NCBI GenBank assembly: GCA_050255815.1
Contig: JBLMVJ010000028.1
Coordinates: forward strand, 1 to 31,868
Direction of reading: 5' to 3'
DNA length: 31,868 bases
Origin: JAGORM01 sp050255815
Lineage (GTDB): Bacteria; Patescibacteriota; Microgenomatia; Levybacterales; GWA1-39-11
Under the pieces are notes generated by a model. That model did not search any database, was not told the DNA's origin, and worked only from the letters and a program-made list of their open reading frames with translations. A program made the position numbers and the translations under genes. Shown here one piece after another: positions 18,563 to 25,880 of this stretch. Position 1 is the first letter of the stretch, and every line of letters starts with the position of its first letter.

Positions 18563-19726
18563 ATGAAGAAGCTGTTTGTACTATTGCTTCTCTTAATTCT
18601 GGTTGCCTTTATCTGGCAGGAAGCCCCGAATATCCTCAAAAGGAATACGTCAGGAAATAAGACTTCTGCGCCGGAAACGGTAAAAGTAATTAAAGAAGAA
18701 AACGTGGTCATTGATGTAGTGAAAAACGTAGGGCCCTCTGTAGTTACCGTAGGAGTAGAGGCCAATCCTGCAGCGCAAAGCAATTCCAATTATTCTTTCG
18801 GCCCTTTTTCTATATTCTTTAACCAGCCAGGTTCACCAGGCGTTCCTTCCCCTGATTCTTCCCAAACACCTAAAGACCAATTTATAGGTTCCGGCTTTGT
18901 ACTAACAAAAGACGGGCTGATAGCTACTAATAAACATGTGGTGTCAGATGCAACAGAAAAATACATAGTGGTAGATGATAAGGGAAATAAATATACCGTA
19001 GAAAAAGTGTACCGTGATCCTTCCAATGATTTGGCAATCCTGAAAACTTCAAAAACTCCATCCGGTGGATTTCAGGAAATCCATATGGGCGATTCTTCTA
19101 ATATACAGGTTGGCCAGTTTGTAATTGCCATAGGGACGGCACTCGGTGAATTTAGGAATACGGTTACTACCGGAGTAGTGTCAGGGTTAGGACGCGGAAT
19201 TACGGCAGGCAGTCCTTTTGAAGGGTTTGCGGAACGTCTGGATAATGTTATCCAGACAGATGCGGCCATAAACCCCGGAAATAGCGGTGGGCCGCTTCTC
19301 AATTCTTCAGGGCAGGTCATAGGCATTAATACGGCAGTAGCTTCCCAGGGGCAGAACATAGGGTTTGCTATCCCTATAAATGTAGTAAAGCAGAGCCTGA
19401 AAAACTTTAATGATACCGGGCAATTCAATAGGCCATATCTGGGAGTCTCCTATACCATGTTGTCTAAGCAAGCCGCTTTATTAAATGACTTACCTGAAGG
19501 GGCTTATGTCCAGGATGTGATTGCGGATTCATCAGCAGATAAAGCAGGGGTACAAAAGGGTGACATTATTACTAAAATTGACGGGAAAAAGCTGTCTGAT
19601 ATAGACGGTGGACTGGCTGCCGCTATTTCCCAGAAAAAAGTAGGAGATACTATTACGCTAACAGTATTCAGGGATAATGATGCCAAAGATTTGACTGCAA
19701 AACTGGACGCTACCCCAAACCAGTAG
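18563..19726 (+). CDS. HtrA/DegP-type membrane-anchored serine protease
   Basis: 387 aa. An N-terminal signal anchor (MKKLFVLLLLLILVAFIW) is followed by a Ser/Pro-rich linker and a trypsin-like domain. The triad is complete: His125 (TNKHVV), Asp156 (SNDLAIL) and Ser241 (GNSGGPL). One PDZ domain follows (about 290-380: YLGVSYTML, then GDIITKIDGKKL). HtrA proteins degrade or refold damaged envelope proteins outside the membrane. The frame opens earlier at a TTG (18527), but that codon is the -35 box of a consensus promoter, so the ATG at 18563 is right and the signal anchor then begins at residue 1. The gene stands alone with its own promoter. Confidence 0.93.
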   Translation: MKKLFVLLLLLILVAFIWQEAPNILKRNTSGNKTSAPETVKVIKEENVVIDVVKNVGPSVVTVGVEANPAAQSNSNYSFGPFSIFFNQPGSPGVPSPDSSQTPKDQFIGSGFVLTKDGLIATNKHVVSDATEKYIVVDDKGNKYTVEKVYRDPSNDLAILKTSKTPSGGFQEIHMGDSSNIQVGQFVIAIGTALGEFRNTVTTGVVSGLGRGITAGSPFEGFAERLDNVIQTDAAINPGNSGGPLLNSSGQVIGINTAVASQGQNIGFAIPINVVKQSLKNFNDTGQFNRPYLGVSYTMLSKQAALLNDLPEGAYVQDVIADSSADKAGVQKGDIITKIDGKKLSDIDGGLAAAISQKKVGDTITLTVFRDNDAKDLTAKLDATPNQ

Positions 19727-19727
19727 T

Positions 19728-19757
19728 AAATACTACAAATCCTCAAATACTACAAAT
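19728..19757 (+). repeat. 13-bp direct repeat after the protease gene
   Basis: AAATACTACAAAT occurs at 19728-19740 and again at 19745-19757, followed by looser AAATAAACAAAT units. It directly follows the stop codon. Confidence 0.5.
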
Positions 19758-19788
19758 AAACAAATAATTAAATAGTTGCACACCATTT

Positions 19789-19817
19789 TTGCCTAGATCC
19801 ATCCACTGTGGTACAAT
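19789..19817 (+). promoter_or_regulatory. Promoter of the 19825 gene
   Basis: -35 TTGCCT (19789-19794), 17 bp, -10 TACAAT (19812-19817), then 7 bases to the ATG at 19825. The in-frame TTG at 19789 is this -35 and not a start codon. Confidence 0.65.
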
Positions 19818-19824
19818 CCGCCTC

Positions 19825-21132
19825 ATGGTATCTCCTGAGGGCAAAAGATATGGATTTGAACCGGTGAATGAACCTGGTATAACAGTAGTAAGGACAAAAG
19901 AAGCCTCTCCTGTAAAATGCTCAGCATTTTTTCCTGAACAACAAGCGCGGTCAGGAATAGGGTCGGACCTGCTTTCTGCAGACCTCCATGTTATAGAACG
20001 TGATTTGTCAACTGATGTAAAAGAATTTGCAGCAATTATTGAGTATCCTATGGTTTCCATAAAACTAAAACACCTTATGAGAGAATTGGCGGTAAAGCCG
20101 GAAAATCCGGAACGCGCTTTTTCTCCCCGTGATATTTCAGACCAGCTTACTTCCTTTCAGTCTGCAGCCACTGTTGGAATCAGGGATGATGACAAGTGGG
20201 GGATTGTGAAAAAGCATGGAGAAGTTTTTGCTTCATTTATGCGCCGTTCTTCTTCATCTTTTTCCGGCTTGGAACAATTATGTCTGGACAGGGAAGGCTT
20301 ATGGGAAGAGATTATTTCCGGTAAATATGCCGGGTTTTACCTTGACGTTTTAGGGTTAAAAGACGCCCAGGATTCATTAGTCTCAGGATTTTTAACACAG
20401 GTTGTTGACGCAGTACGGGATGCGGGTTATGTATGGGGAGGAAAGCGTATACCGGGCCCGCAATACCAGGATAGAATTCTAAAGCAGCTTGGAAAAGTAG
20501 GACCAGGTGCTAAGAGAAGTATTATGGAGCAGGTAGCAGAGGGGGATGAAGAAGAAATTATAAAAGTCCATCAGAGGGTGTTTCATATGGTTGAATTAAG
20601 AACTCCGGCAGGGGATTCTGCTTTTGTAAAAAGTTCAGGATCCGTTAGGGCAAGGGCTATGGGTGACAGAGAGAACGTTGCAATTCTTGATGGAGGAAAT
20701 ATCTTTTCAACGGTACGGGTAGAAGACGGTGAAGATGGAATTCATTTTCACATGCTTTCCCAAGAGAAGGAGCCTACAGTATTAGTACCGCTTATTTCAT
20801 GGAAAAAGGACCAGTTTGGGTTCAGGCATTGGAATTTGCAAGTGGTTTCGGATGTTTCCGCCGCCCGCATTCCTATAGGTGAAGGCAACCCAAGGTTTTC
20901 CCAATCGGTTGCCATTAACGCAGAACAATTTAATCCCTTGTTAGGCCTGATGGTAGTTGACCTTCTGGATCCTTCTGCACGTAAACTCTGGGCAGATAAT
21001 TTTGGGATAAATAGGACTTTTTATAATCCGGCATTTTCTCCGTTTGGGTCTGTTCTGCGGAAGGATATATTGCTAGAATCTGACTTTTTGAGACGTGCAG
21101 AGCGGCACGTTGCAAACCATACAAAGCAATAG
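19825..21132 (+). CDS. Unknown protein, 435 aa
   Basis: Not recognised. It is soluble, with no signal peptide or membrane helix. Residues 1-130 are mixed alpha/beta. A helical middle (130-250) includes FASFMRRSSSSFSGLEQLCL and DRILKQLGKVGPGAKRSIME. Residues 255-400 look strand-rich (HMVELRTPAGDSAFVKSSG; ENVAILDGGNIFSTVRVEDG; FRHWNLQVVSDVSAARIPIG). The order resembles lineage-specific CPR proteins but no motif is diagnostic. It is the largest unassigned protein here and has its own leaderless-type promoter, so it is probably expressed independently. The downstream bS6 gene has a separate promoter. Confidence 0.6.
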   Translation: MVSPEGKRYGFEPVNEPGITVVRTKEASPVKCSAFFPEQQARSGIGSDLLSADLHVIERDLSTDVKEFAAIIEYPMVSIKLKHLMRELAVKPENPERAFSPRDISDQLTSFQSAATVGIRDDDKWGIVKKHGEVFASFMRRSSSSFSGLEQLCLDREGLWEEIISGKYAGFYLDVLGLKDAQDSLVSGFLTQVVDAVRDAGYVWGGKRIPGPQYQDRILKQLGKVGPGAKRSIMEQVAEGDEEEIIKVHQRVFHMVELRTPAGDSAFVKSSGSVRARAMGDRENVAILDGGNIFSTVRVEDGEDGIHFHMLSQEKEPTVLVPLISWKKDQFGFRHWNLQVVSDVSAARIPIGEGNPRFSQSVAINAEQFNPLLGLMVVDLLDPSARKLWADNFGINRTFYNPAFSPFGSVLRKDILLESDFLRRAERHVANHTKQ

Positions 21133-21155
21133 AAAAATAAGTCTGAATTATCTAC

Positions 21156-21185
21156 TTGCGGTGTCAAGCCTACTTTTAGTATAAT
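21156..21185 (+). promoter_or_regulatory. Promoter of rpsF
   Basis: -35 TTGCGG (21156-21161), 18 bp, perfect -10 TATAAT (21180-21185), then 10 bases to the ATG at 21196. The leader is at most a few bases, leaving no room for a ribosomal-protein leader structure. Confidence 0.65.
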
Positions 21186-21195
21186 TACCAGATCC

Positions 21196-21468
21196 ATGAG
21201 AAGCTATAAGTTAGTTTTATTGTTAAAATCTGATTTAGGAAAAGAAAAAAAGAAAAAGCTTTTGGACCAGGTAGAAACCTGGGCCGGGGCAAAAGAAACT
21301 AAAACTGAAGAACTGGGTGAGAAAAAACTTGCCTATGTTATTAAGCGTGAGCGCAAGGGTGATTATGTTGCCTTGTCTTTTGGTTCAGATAAAATCTCAA
21401 CCGATTTTGAAAAAAGATTGGTAATCCAAGAAGATATTTTAAGGCACTTGATGGTTCGCATGAAGTAA
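21196..21468 (+). CDS. rpsF: Ribosomal protein bS6
   Basis: 90 aa. The fold pattern MRSYKLVLLLKSDL, GEKKLAYVIKRERKGDYVALSF, then EKRLVIQEDILRHLMVRMK matches bS6, which pairs with bS18 on the 30S platform. The order rpsF-ssb-rpsR is conserved widely in bacteria and is present here. Its transcript starts almost at the ATG. A long hairpin starts right after the stop codon and may separate or tune expression of rpsF from ssb. Confidence 0.94.
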   Translation: MRSYKLVLLLKSDLGKEKKKKLLDQVETWAGAKETKTEELGEKKLAYVIKRERKGDYVALSFGSDKISTDFEKRLVIQEDILRHLMVRMK

Positions 21469-21535
21469 TATACCGTTAACTCTTGGCGCAGAGCTCGGAT
21501 ATGAGCCTCGCTCTTTGCCAGAGACTTCCGGTATA
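21469..21535 (+). promoter_or_regulatory. Long hairpin between rpsF and ssb
   Basis: TATACCG (21469-21475) pairs perfectly with CGGTATA (21529-21535). Inside, TGGC pairs with GCCA and AGAGC with GCTCT, separated by internal loops. It begins the base after the rpsF stop. There is no U-run after it, so it is unlikely to be a simple terminator. It might be a processing site, an attenuator or a ribosomal-protein binding site; none is shown. Confidence 0.55.
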
Positions 21536-21587
21536 ACTTTAAAAACGAAAACAAATTAGATATATTCTAAGGAAGTTTTTTTCAGTT

Positions 21588-22076
21588 ATGGCTCGCTCAC
21601 TTAACAGGGTACAATTGATTGGGAATTTAACACGGGATCCGGAATTGCGCTACACCCCACAGGGAAGCGCAGTTTGTACGTTTGGTCTTGCTACTAACAG
21701 AAGCTGGACTACAGACGGCGGAGAGAAAAAAGAGGATACGGAGTTTCACCGGATTGTAGCCTGGAATAAATTAGCAGAGTTGTGTTCGCAGCTGTTAACA
21801 AAAGGGCGTAAGGTTTATGTAGAAGGAAGAATTTCTTCCCGCTCATGGACCGGGCAGGATGGCGCACAGCGCAACACCACTGAAATTGTTATTGAGGACA
21901 TGATTATCCTGGATAGCAAGAGGGGATCTGAAGGCGGGTTTGAGGAAGAAATTCCTATGCCTGCAGAAGAATCCCATGTTGAAGCAGCGGAAACGCCAAA
22001 AGCCGCAAAGAAAGAAAAAGAAGTGAAGACAGAGGAAGTCTCAGAGGACATCAATCCTGATGACATTCCATTTTAA
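21588..22076 (+). CDS. ssb: Single-stranded DNA-binding protein
   Basis: 162 aa. The OB-fold starts RSLNRVQLIGNLTRDPELRY and continues with TEFHRIVAWNKLAELCSQLL, KGRKVYVEGRISSRSW and TTEIVIEDMIIL. The C-terminal linker is Glu/Lys-rich and ends in the acidic tip NPDDIPF, which recruits replication and repair partners. It binds and protects ssDNA. It lies between bS6 and bS18 as in most bacteria. AAGGAAG lies 12 bases upstream of the ATG, a weak ribosome-binding site. Confidence 0.95.
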   Translation: MARSLNRVQLIGNLTRDPELRYTPQGSAVCTFGLATNRSWTTDGGEKKEDTEFHRIVAWNKLAELCSQLLTKGRKVYVEGRISSRSWTGQDGAQRNTTEIVIEDMIILDSKRGSEGGFEEEIPMPAEESHVEAAETPKAAKKEKEVKTEEVSEDINPDDIPF

Positions 22077-22124
22077 TTTTTAATTTTAAATTCTTAATTT
22101 TTAAAAATTTTGAATTAGAGTTTA
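22072..22124. repeat. AT-rich palindromic array between ssb and rpsR
   Basis: TTTTAATTTTTAATTTTAAA units followed by TTTTTAAAAATTTTGAATTA. It is the same style as the arrays at 5748, 14311 and 25776, but shorter. Confidence 0.45.
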
Positions 22125-22148
22125 GTATTTTCGACTGAAAGGAGAACT

Positions 22149-22391
22149 ATGTCAAACCAAAGGAGAATTATTACAAAACGGGAAGTACCAAAGAATTGTA
22201 TTTTCTGCAAAGAAAACAAGAATCCTGATTTTATGGAGATTGAGTTCTTGAGAAAGTTCCTTTCCGAAAGAGGGAAGATTCTGTCTGCTTCAAAAACCGG
22301 CCTTTGCATGAAGCACCAGAAAAAAGTCATGACTGCCGTGAAACGCGCCAGGCATTTAGCCCTTCTTCCATTCATGGTACAGCCTGAGTAA
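22149..22391 (+). CDS. rpsR: Ribosomal protein bS18
   Basis: 80 aa. CIFC (Cys17, Cys20) and CMKH (Cys53, His56) form the zinc-type S18 site. IEFLRKFLSERGKILSASKTG is the core binding helix and KRARHLALLPF the canonical C-terminal block. It binds bS6 on the 30S platform. A clear Shine-Dalgarno AAAGGAG lies 5 bases upstream of the ATG, as expected for an internal operon gene. Two tight hairpins follow the stop. Confidence 0.95.
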   Translation: MSNQRRIITKREVPKNCIFCKENKNPDFMEIEFLRKFLSERGKILSASKTGLCMKHQKKVMTAVKRARHLALLPFMVQPE

Positions 22392-22397
22392 TAAGTT

Positions 22398-22427
22398 CCA
22401 GCCAAAGGCTGGTCCGCCTCTGGCGGA
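22398..22427. other. Two adjacent perfect triloop hairpins after rpsR
   Basis: CCAGCC-AAA-GGCTGG (22398-22412) is followed without a gap by TCCGCC-TCT-GGCGGA (22413-22427). Both stems are perfect 6 bp, GC-rich, with 3-base loops. There is no U-run after them. They may stabilise the 3' end of the ribosomal-protein transcript. Confidence 0.65.
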
Positions 22428-22507
22428 AACGAGTTAAAAAGTTTTCCCCTTGAAAGTTCTCATCATGTTTTCAGAAACTTTTCTTATTCTTTTCTTGGTT
22501 TCAACCC

Positions 22508-22536
22508 TTGATTTTTAGGGCTGATTCAGGCAGAAT
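22508..22536 (+). promoter_or_regulatory. Possible promoter before the S41 protease gene
   Basis: TTGATT (22508-22513), 17 bp, CAGAAT (22531-22536). Transcription would start near 22543, directly at a terminator-like hairpin. The -10 lacks the first consensus T, so this is tentative. Confidence 0.4.
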
Positions 22537-22544
22537 AGAGTGAT

Positions 22545-22572
22545 CCTGGCGTAGATTACGTCTGGGTTTTTT
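22545..22572 (+). terminator. Terminator-like hairpin just before the S41 protease gene
   Basis: CC-T-GGCGTA (22545-22553), loop GAT, TACGTC-T-GG (22557-22565), then G and six T (22567-22572). The run ends 8 bases before the ATG at 22581. It could end the rpsF-ssb-rpsR transcript. Since no promoter can fit after it, it could also act as an attenuator of the protease gene. Confidence 0.6.
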
Positions 22573-22580
22573 GTTAAAAA

Positions 22581-23870
22581 ATGAAGAAAAAATTTTCTAT
22601 ATCTTTTTTCCATGTTCTACTCATAGTTCTTATTGCCGGCGGTGTAGGGTATTTTATAGGTACCAACCAAATCTCTGCGTCCTGGCGGAACTTTTCCCCC
22701 ATTGTCTCCATAGAGCATAAGAATCCTCCTGCTAACCAGAATCTGGATATGAACCTTTTTTATCAGGTATTAGACCGGGTTAACCATGATTATTATGATA
22801 AGTCTAAAATAGATTCTAAAAAGATTTTGTACGGAGCTATTTCAGGGATGCTTCAGAGCCTGGATGATCCGTTTACTTCTTTCTTTCCGCCGGCCCAAAA
22901 TACTGCATTTAAAACACAACTTGCGGGAGAATTTTCAGGTATAGGTGCAGAATTGGGAATGTCCCCTGATAACCGCATTATGGTTATTTCGCCGTTGGAT
23001 GGCTCTCCGGCCGGAAAAGCCGGTATAAAAGCCGGAGACCTTATTTTAGGTGTTGACGGGAAAGATACAAACGGTTGGACGCTGGGTTCTGCAGTGGATA
23101 AAATCCGCGGCCCTAAAGGAACGGATGTAAAGCTGGTAATCCTGCATAAAAACGCAAAAGAAACTTCAAATGTGACCATCACCAGGGATACTATCCAGGT
23201 AAAAAGCGTAACCTCATGGTTGAAGCATTTTACCTGTGATAAAAATGGATGTAATGCTGATGAAAGCAATAACCCTAATAATCCGTCCATAGCGTATATC
23301 CGCCTTTCCCAGTTTGGGGACAAGACAAATGATGAATGGGTGAAAGCAGTTAATGATTTGTATCCTAAGATCCAGGCAGAAAAGAATTTCAAAGGCGTGG
23401 TTTTGGATTTGCGCAATAACCCCGGAGGGTATCTCCAGGATGCGGTATTTATTGCCTCTGAATTTATTAAGGATGGGGTAGTGGTGTCACAGGTGGATGG
23501 AAACAGTGATAAGCTGGACATGCCGGTATCCAGGACTGGCGTGCTATTAAATGTTCCCGTAGCTGTTTTGATAAACGGAGGCTCTGCATCTGCTTCAGAA
23601 ATTGTATCCGGAGCCTTAAGAGACCACAAGCGTGCCATTTTAGTAGGTGAGAAGTCTTTTGGAAAAGGGACCATTCAGCAAGCGGTAGATGTAGATGGTG
23701 GTGCATCAGTACATCTTTCTATAGGGAAATGGATTACCCCAAATGGAACCTGGGTGCATAAAGTAGGACTGACGCCGGATGTCACGGTGACCTTTGATGA
23801 AAACAAGACTAAGCAGACCCCCGGTTATGATAACCAGATGCTGCGCGCCATCCAGGAACTAGCCAAATAA
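22581..23870 (+). CDS. ctpA: S41 C-terminal processing peptidase
   Basis: 429 aa. An N-terminal membrane anchor (about 9-28) precedes a helical domain, a PDZ domain (about 115-190, GIGAELGM, GIKAGDLILGVDG) and the S41 catalytic domain. GGSASASEIVSGAL (333-346) holds the catalytic Ser and GEKSFGKGTIQ (356-366) the catalytic Lys362. LRNNPGGYLQDAV is the other family mark. A Cys-containing loop (HFTCDKNGCNADESN, about 216-230) is inserted before the first S41 strand. CtpA-type enzymes trim the C-termini of exported proteins. With the HtrA-like protease it forms the envelope proteolysis set here. A terminator-like hairpin sits 8 bases before its ATG. Confidence 0.93.
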   Translation: MKKKFSISFFHVLLIVLIAGGVGYFIGTNQISASWRNFSPIVSIEHKNPPANQNLDMNLFYQVLDRVNHDYYDKSKIDSKKILYGAISGMLQSLDDPFTSFFPPAQNTAFKTQLAGEFSGIGAELGMSPDNRIMVISPLDGSPAGKAGIKAGDLILGVDGKDTNGWTLGSAVDKIRGPKGTDVKLVILHKNAKETSNVTITRDTIQVKSVTSWLKHFTCDKNGCNADESNNPNNPSIAYIRLSQFGDKTNDEWVKAVNDLYPKIQAEKNFKGVVLDLRNNPGGYLQDAVFIASEFIKDGVVVSQVDGNSDKLDMPVSRTGVLLNVPVAVLINGGSASASEIVSGALRDHKRAILVGEKSFGKGTIQQAVDVDGGASVHLSIGKWITPNGTWVHKVGLTPDVTVTFDENKTKQTPGYDNQMLRAIQELAK

Positions 23871-23877
23871 TTTCCCC

Positions 23878-23905
23878 TTGAATCATAAGTTTGGAGTTGT
23901 ATAAT
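23878..23905 (+). promoter_or_regulatory. Promoter of the 23914 gene
   Basis: -35 TTGAAT (23878-23883), 16 bp, perfect -10 TATAAT (23900-23905), then 8 bases to the ATG at 23914. Confidence 0.7.
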
Positions 23906-23913
23906 CCTTTTGT

Positions 23914-24348
23914 ATGAACATTGAAACATTACTTCCTGAAGCCAGAGATCTGGTATCCTCAAGAATTCAAAGGAGATTGGAGAGACAAAAGGCTGAGCTT
24001 AAGAAGTGGGAATCTGCAAGCGGTGAGACCCCGGAAACGTTTATTGCTCGTGCACAGAGAGAGCTTCTGATTGGAGCAACTGCTATGGAAATGGAGGCTG
24101 TTGCTGCGGGCTTGAGTTTTGGGATCCGGGGAGAAAACAGGAATGTATACGGGATATTCAAAGGCCAGAAAATTAACTTAACCCAGGGCGTACGGGATAA
24201 CCAGAGTATTTATGGGGCAGAAGTTAATGGATCTCCCACTTCTCCGGAAGAAGCGCAGCAATTGTGGTACATCATAGGCTTGCCTACCTCTACAGTATAT
24301 GCAACTGCAAAATTTCTTTCCCAAAATAAACCTCAAACTATCAAGTAG
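23914..24348 (+). CDS. Unknown protein, 144 aa
   Basis: Not recognised. The N-terminal 60 residues are a charged helix, perhaps coiled coil (SSRIQRRLERQKAELKKWES). Residues 65-140 look like a small alpha/beta domain (AAGLSFGIRGENRNVYGIFK, INLTQGVRDNQSIYGAEV). No export signal is visible. It has a strong leaderless-type promoter of its own and ends 26 bases before cysS, which has a separate -10 box. Confidence 0.6.
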   Translation: MNIETLLPEARDLVSSRIQRRLERQKAELKKWESASGETPETFIARAQRELLIGATAMEMEAVAAGLSFGIRGENRNVYGIFKGQKINLTQGVRDNQSIYGAEVNGSPTSPEEAQQLWYIIGLPTSTVYATAKFLSQNKPQTIK

Positions 24349-24361
24349 CTTCAGGATTTGG

Positions 24362-24367
24362 TACAAT
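24362..24367 (+). promoter_or_regulatory. -10 box of cysS
   Basis: TACAAT ends 7 bases before the ATG at 24375. The -35 position holds TATCAA (24339-24344), 17 bp away, weak. Confidence 0.5.
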
Positions 24368-24374
24368 TGAGCGT

Positions 24375-25775
24375 ATGAAACTCTACAATACCTTAACCCG
24401 TTCTATAGAGGAATTTGAACCGTTAGATGGGAAAACGGTAAAAATGTATGCCTGCGGGCCTACCGTATATGACCATGCTCATATAGGGCATCTTCGCAAG
24501 TATATAGGTGATGATATTTTAAGAAGGACCCTGGAAACCCAGTGGGAAGTAAAGCACGTTATGAATATAACGGATGTGGGACATTTAACCTCTGATTCTG
24601 ATTCCGGTGAGGATAAGATGGAGAAAGGGGCTAAGAAATTTGGCAAAACCGTTTTAGACTTGGCGCGCTTTTTTGAAGATGATTTCATGCGTTCTGTAAA
24701 AAAGGTAGATGTGCTGCTTCCTACGGTTATTGCCCGCGCTACAGAGCACATAGAAGACCAGGTTGCCCTGATTGAAGTCCTGGTGGAGAAAGGTTTTACC
24801 TATCAAACATCTCAGGCTATATATTTTGATGTTTCAAAATTCCCAGAGTACACAAAACTATCCAAGCAGGATCTTGATGATAAGATAGCCGGCGCACGGG
24901 AGGAAGTGGTAGTGGATTCAGAGAAAAAGAATCCGGCTGATTTTGCCCTTTGGTTTTTTACCATAGGACGTTTTGCTAACCATGCTTTACATTGGGATTC
25001 CCCGTGGGGGGAAGGCTTTCCCGGATGGCATGTAGAGTGTTCTGCTATGTCTATGCGGTATTTAGGCCCTACACTAGATATCCATACCGGTGGGGTAGAC
25101 CATGTCAGTATTCACCATACCAATGAAATTGCCCAGTCGGAATGTGCAACCGGAAAAGAGTTTGTCCGTTTCTGGGTGCACCATGAATTCCTGCGTGTTG
25201 ATGACCAGAAAATGAGCAAGTCCCTTGGCAACATCTATACGGTAAAAGATCTGGAAAATAAAGGGTTCAATCCGCTGGCTTTTAGGTATTTAACGTTCCA
25301 GACGCATTACCGTGCTGAAATGAACTTTACCTGGGATGCTTTGGCTGCCGCCCAGTCAGCGCTTGAATCCTTGTATGAAATTGCCTCAGAATTTAATGAG
25401 GTCCATAAGTTTAGCAACATAGACTATGAGCGGGATTTTCTGGATGCACTGCGCCAGGACTTGAATATGCCAAAAGCGCTGTCTATCCTGTGGGACGTAG
25501 CCAGAAACGCGCGCATGCCCCTTCCTGAAAAGGCAGCAACCATACGGGAAATGGATAAAATCCTGGGCCTGAATATATTTGAGATGGCAAGGATGCGCCT
25601 GAAGGTCCCCAGAAGTGTTTTGCAATTGGCACAGGAGCGTGATTTGCTGCGTGCAAATAAACAGTATATCCGTTCAGACCAACTGAGAAATAAGATTGAG
25701 AAAATGGGTTACAACGTAAAAGACGTGGTGGATGAGAACAACCGGAAGGTCAGCGTAGTTACCCGCAAAATATAA
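24375..25775 (+). CDS. cysS: Cysteinyl-tRNA synthetase
   Basis: 466 aa, class I. CGPTVYDHAHIGH (27-39) gives the zinc Cys27 and the HIGH motif. GWHVECSAMSMRYLG and HHTNEIAQSEC supply the remaining zinc ligands. QKMSKSLGN (about 277-285) is the KMSKS loop. The C-terminal helical anticodon domain ends with the usual LAQERDLLRANKQYIRSDQL block. It charges tRNA-Cys. Length is normal. Its -10 box lies 7 bases before the ATG. Confidence 0.96.
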   Translation: MKLYNTLTRSIEEFEPLDGKTVKMYACGPTVYDHAHIGHLRKYIGDDILRRTLETQWEVKHVMNITDVGHLTSDSDSGEDKMEKGAKKFGKTVLDLARFFEDDFMRSVKKVDVLLPTVIARATEHIEDQVALIEVLVEKGFTYQTSQAIYFDVSKFPEYTKLSKQDLDDKIAGAREEVVVDSEKKNPADFALWFFTIGRFANHALHWDSPWGEGFPGWHVECSAMSMRYLGPTLDIHTGGVDHVSIHHTNEIAQSECATGKEFVRFWVHHEFLRVDDQKMSKSLGNIYTVKDLENKGFNPLAFRYLTFQTHYRAEMNFTWDALAAAQSALESLYEIASEFNEVHKFSNIDYERDFLDALRQDLNMPKALSILWDVARNARMPLPEKAATIREMDKILGLNIFEMARMRLKVPRSVLQLAQERDLLRANKQYIRSDQLRNKIEKMGYNVKDVVDENNRKVSVVTRKI

Positions 25776-25880
25776 AAGAAATTTTCAATTTGAAATTTGT
25801 AATTTTTATTGAATTTATATTGGTTAAATTTTTAAGATTTAAAAATTGAATTCAAATTTTAAATTATAAATTAAAAATTA
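25776..25880. repeat. AT-rich palindromic array after cysS
   Basis: AATTTTCAATTTGAAATTTG-type units are followed, beyond a short centre (TTGGTTAAATTTTTAAG), by AATTCAAATTTTAAATTATA-type units. The halves are approximate reverse complements. It lies between the convergent cysS and the reverse-strand gene. Confidence 0.5.

Noticed and set aside
2193..22213. Shared KNCIFCK string in the HIT protein and bS18, with nearly identical codons
   Set aside because: Both families have their own CxxC zinc start, and the similarity stops outside the short motif. Convergence is enough to explain it.
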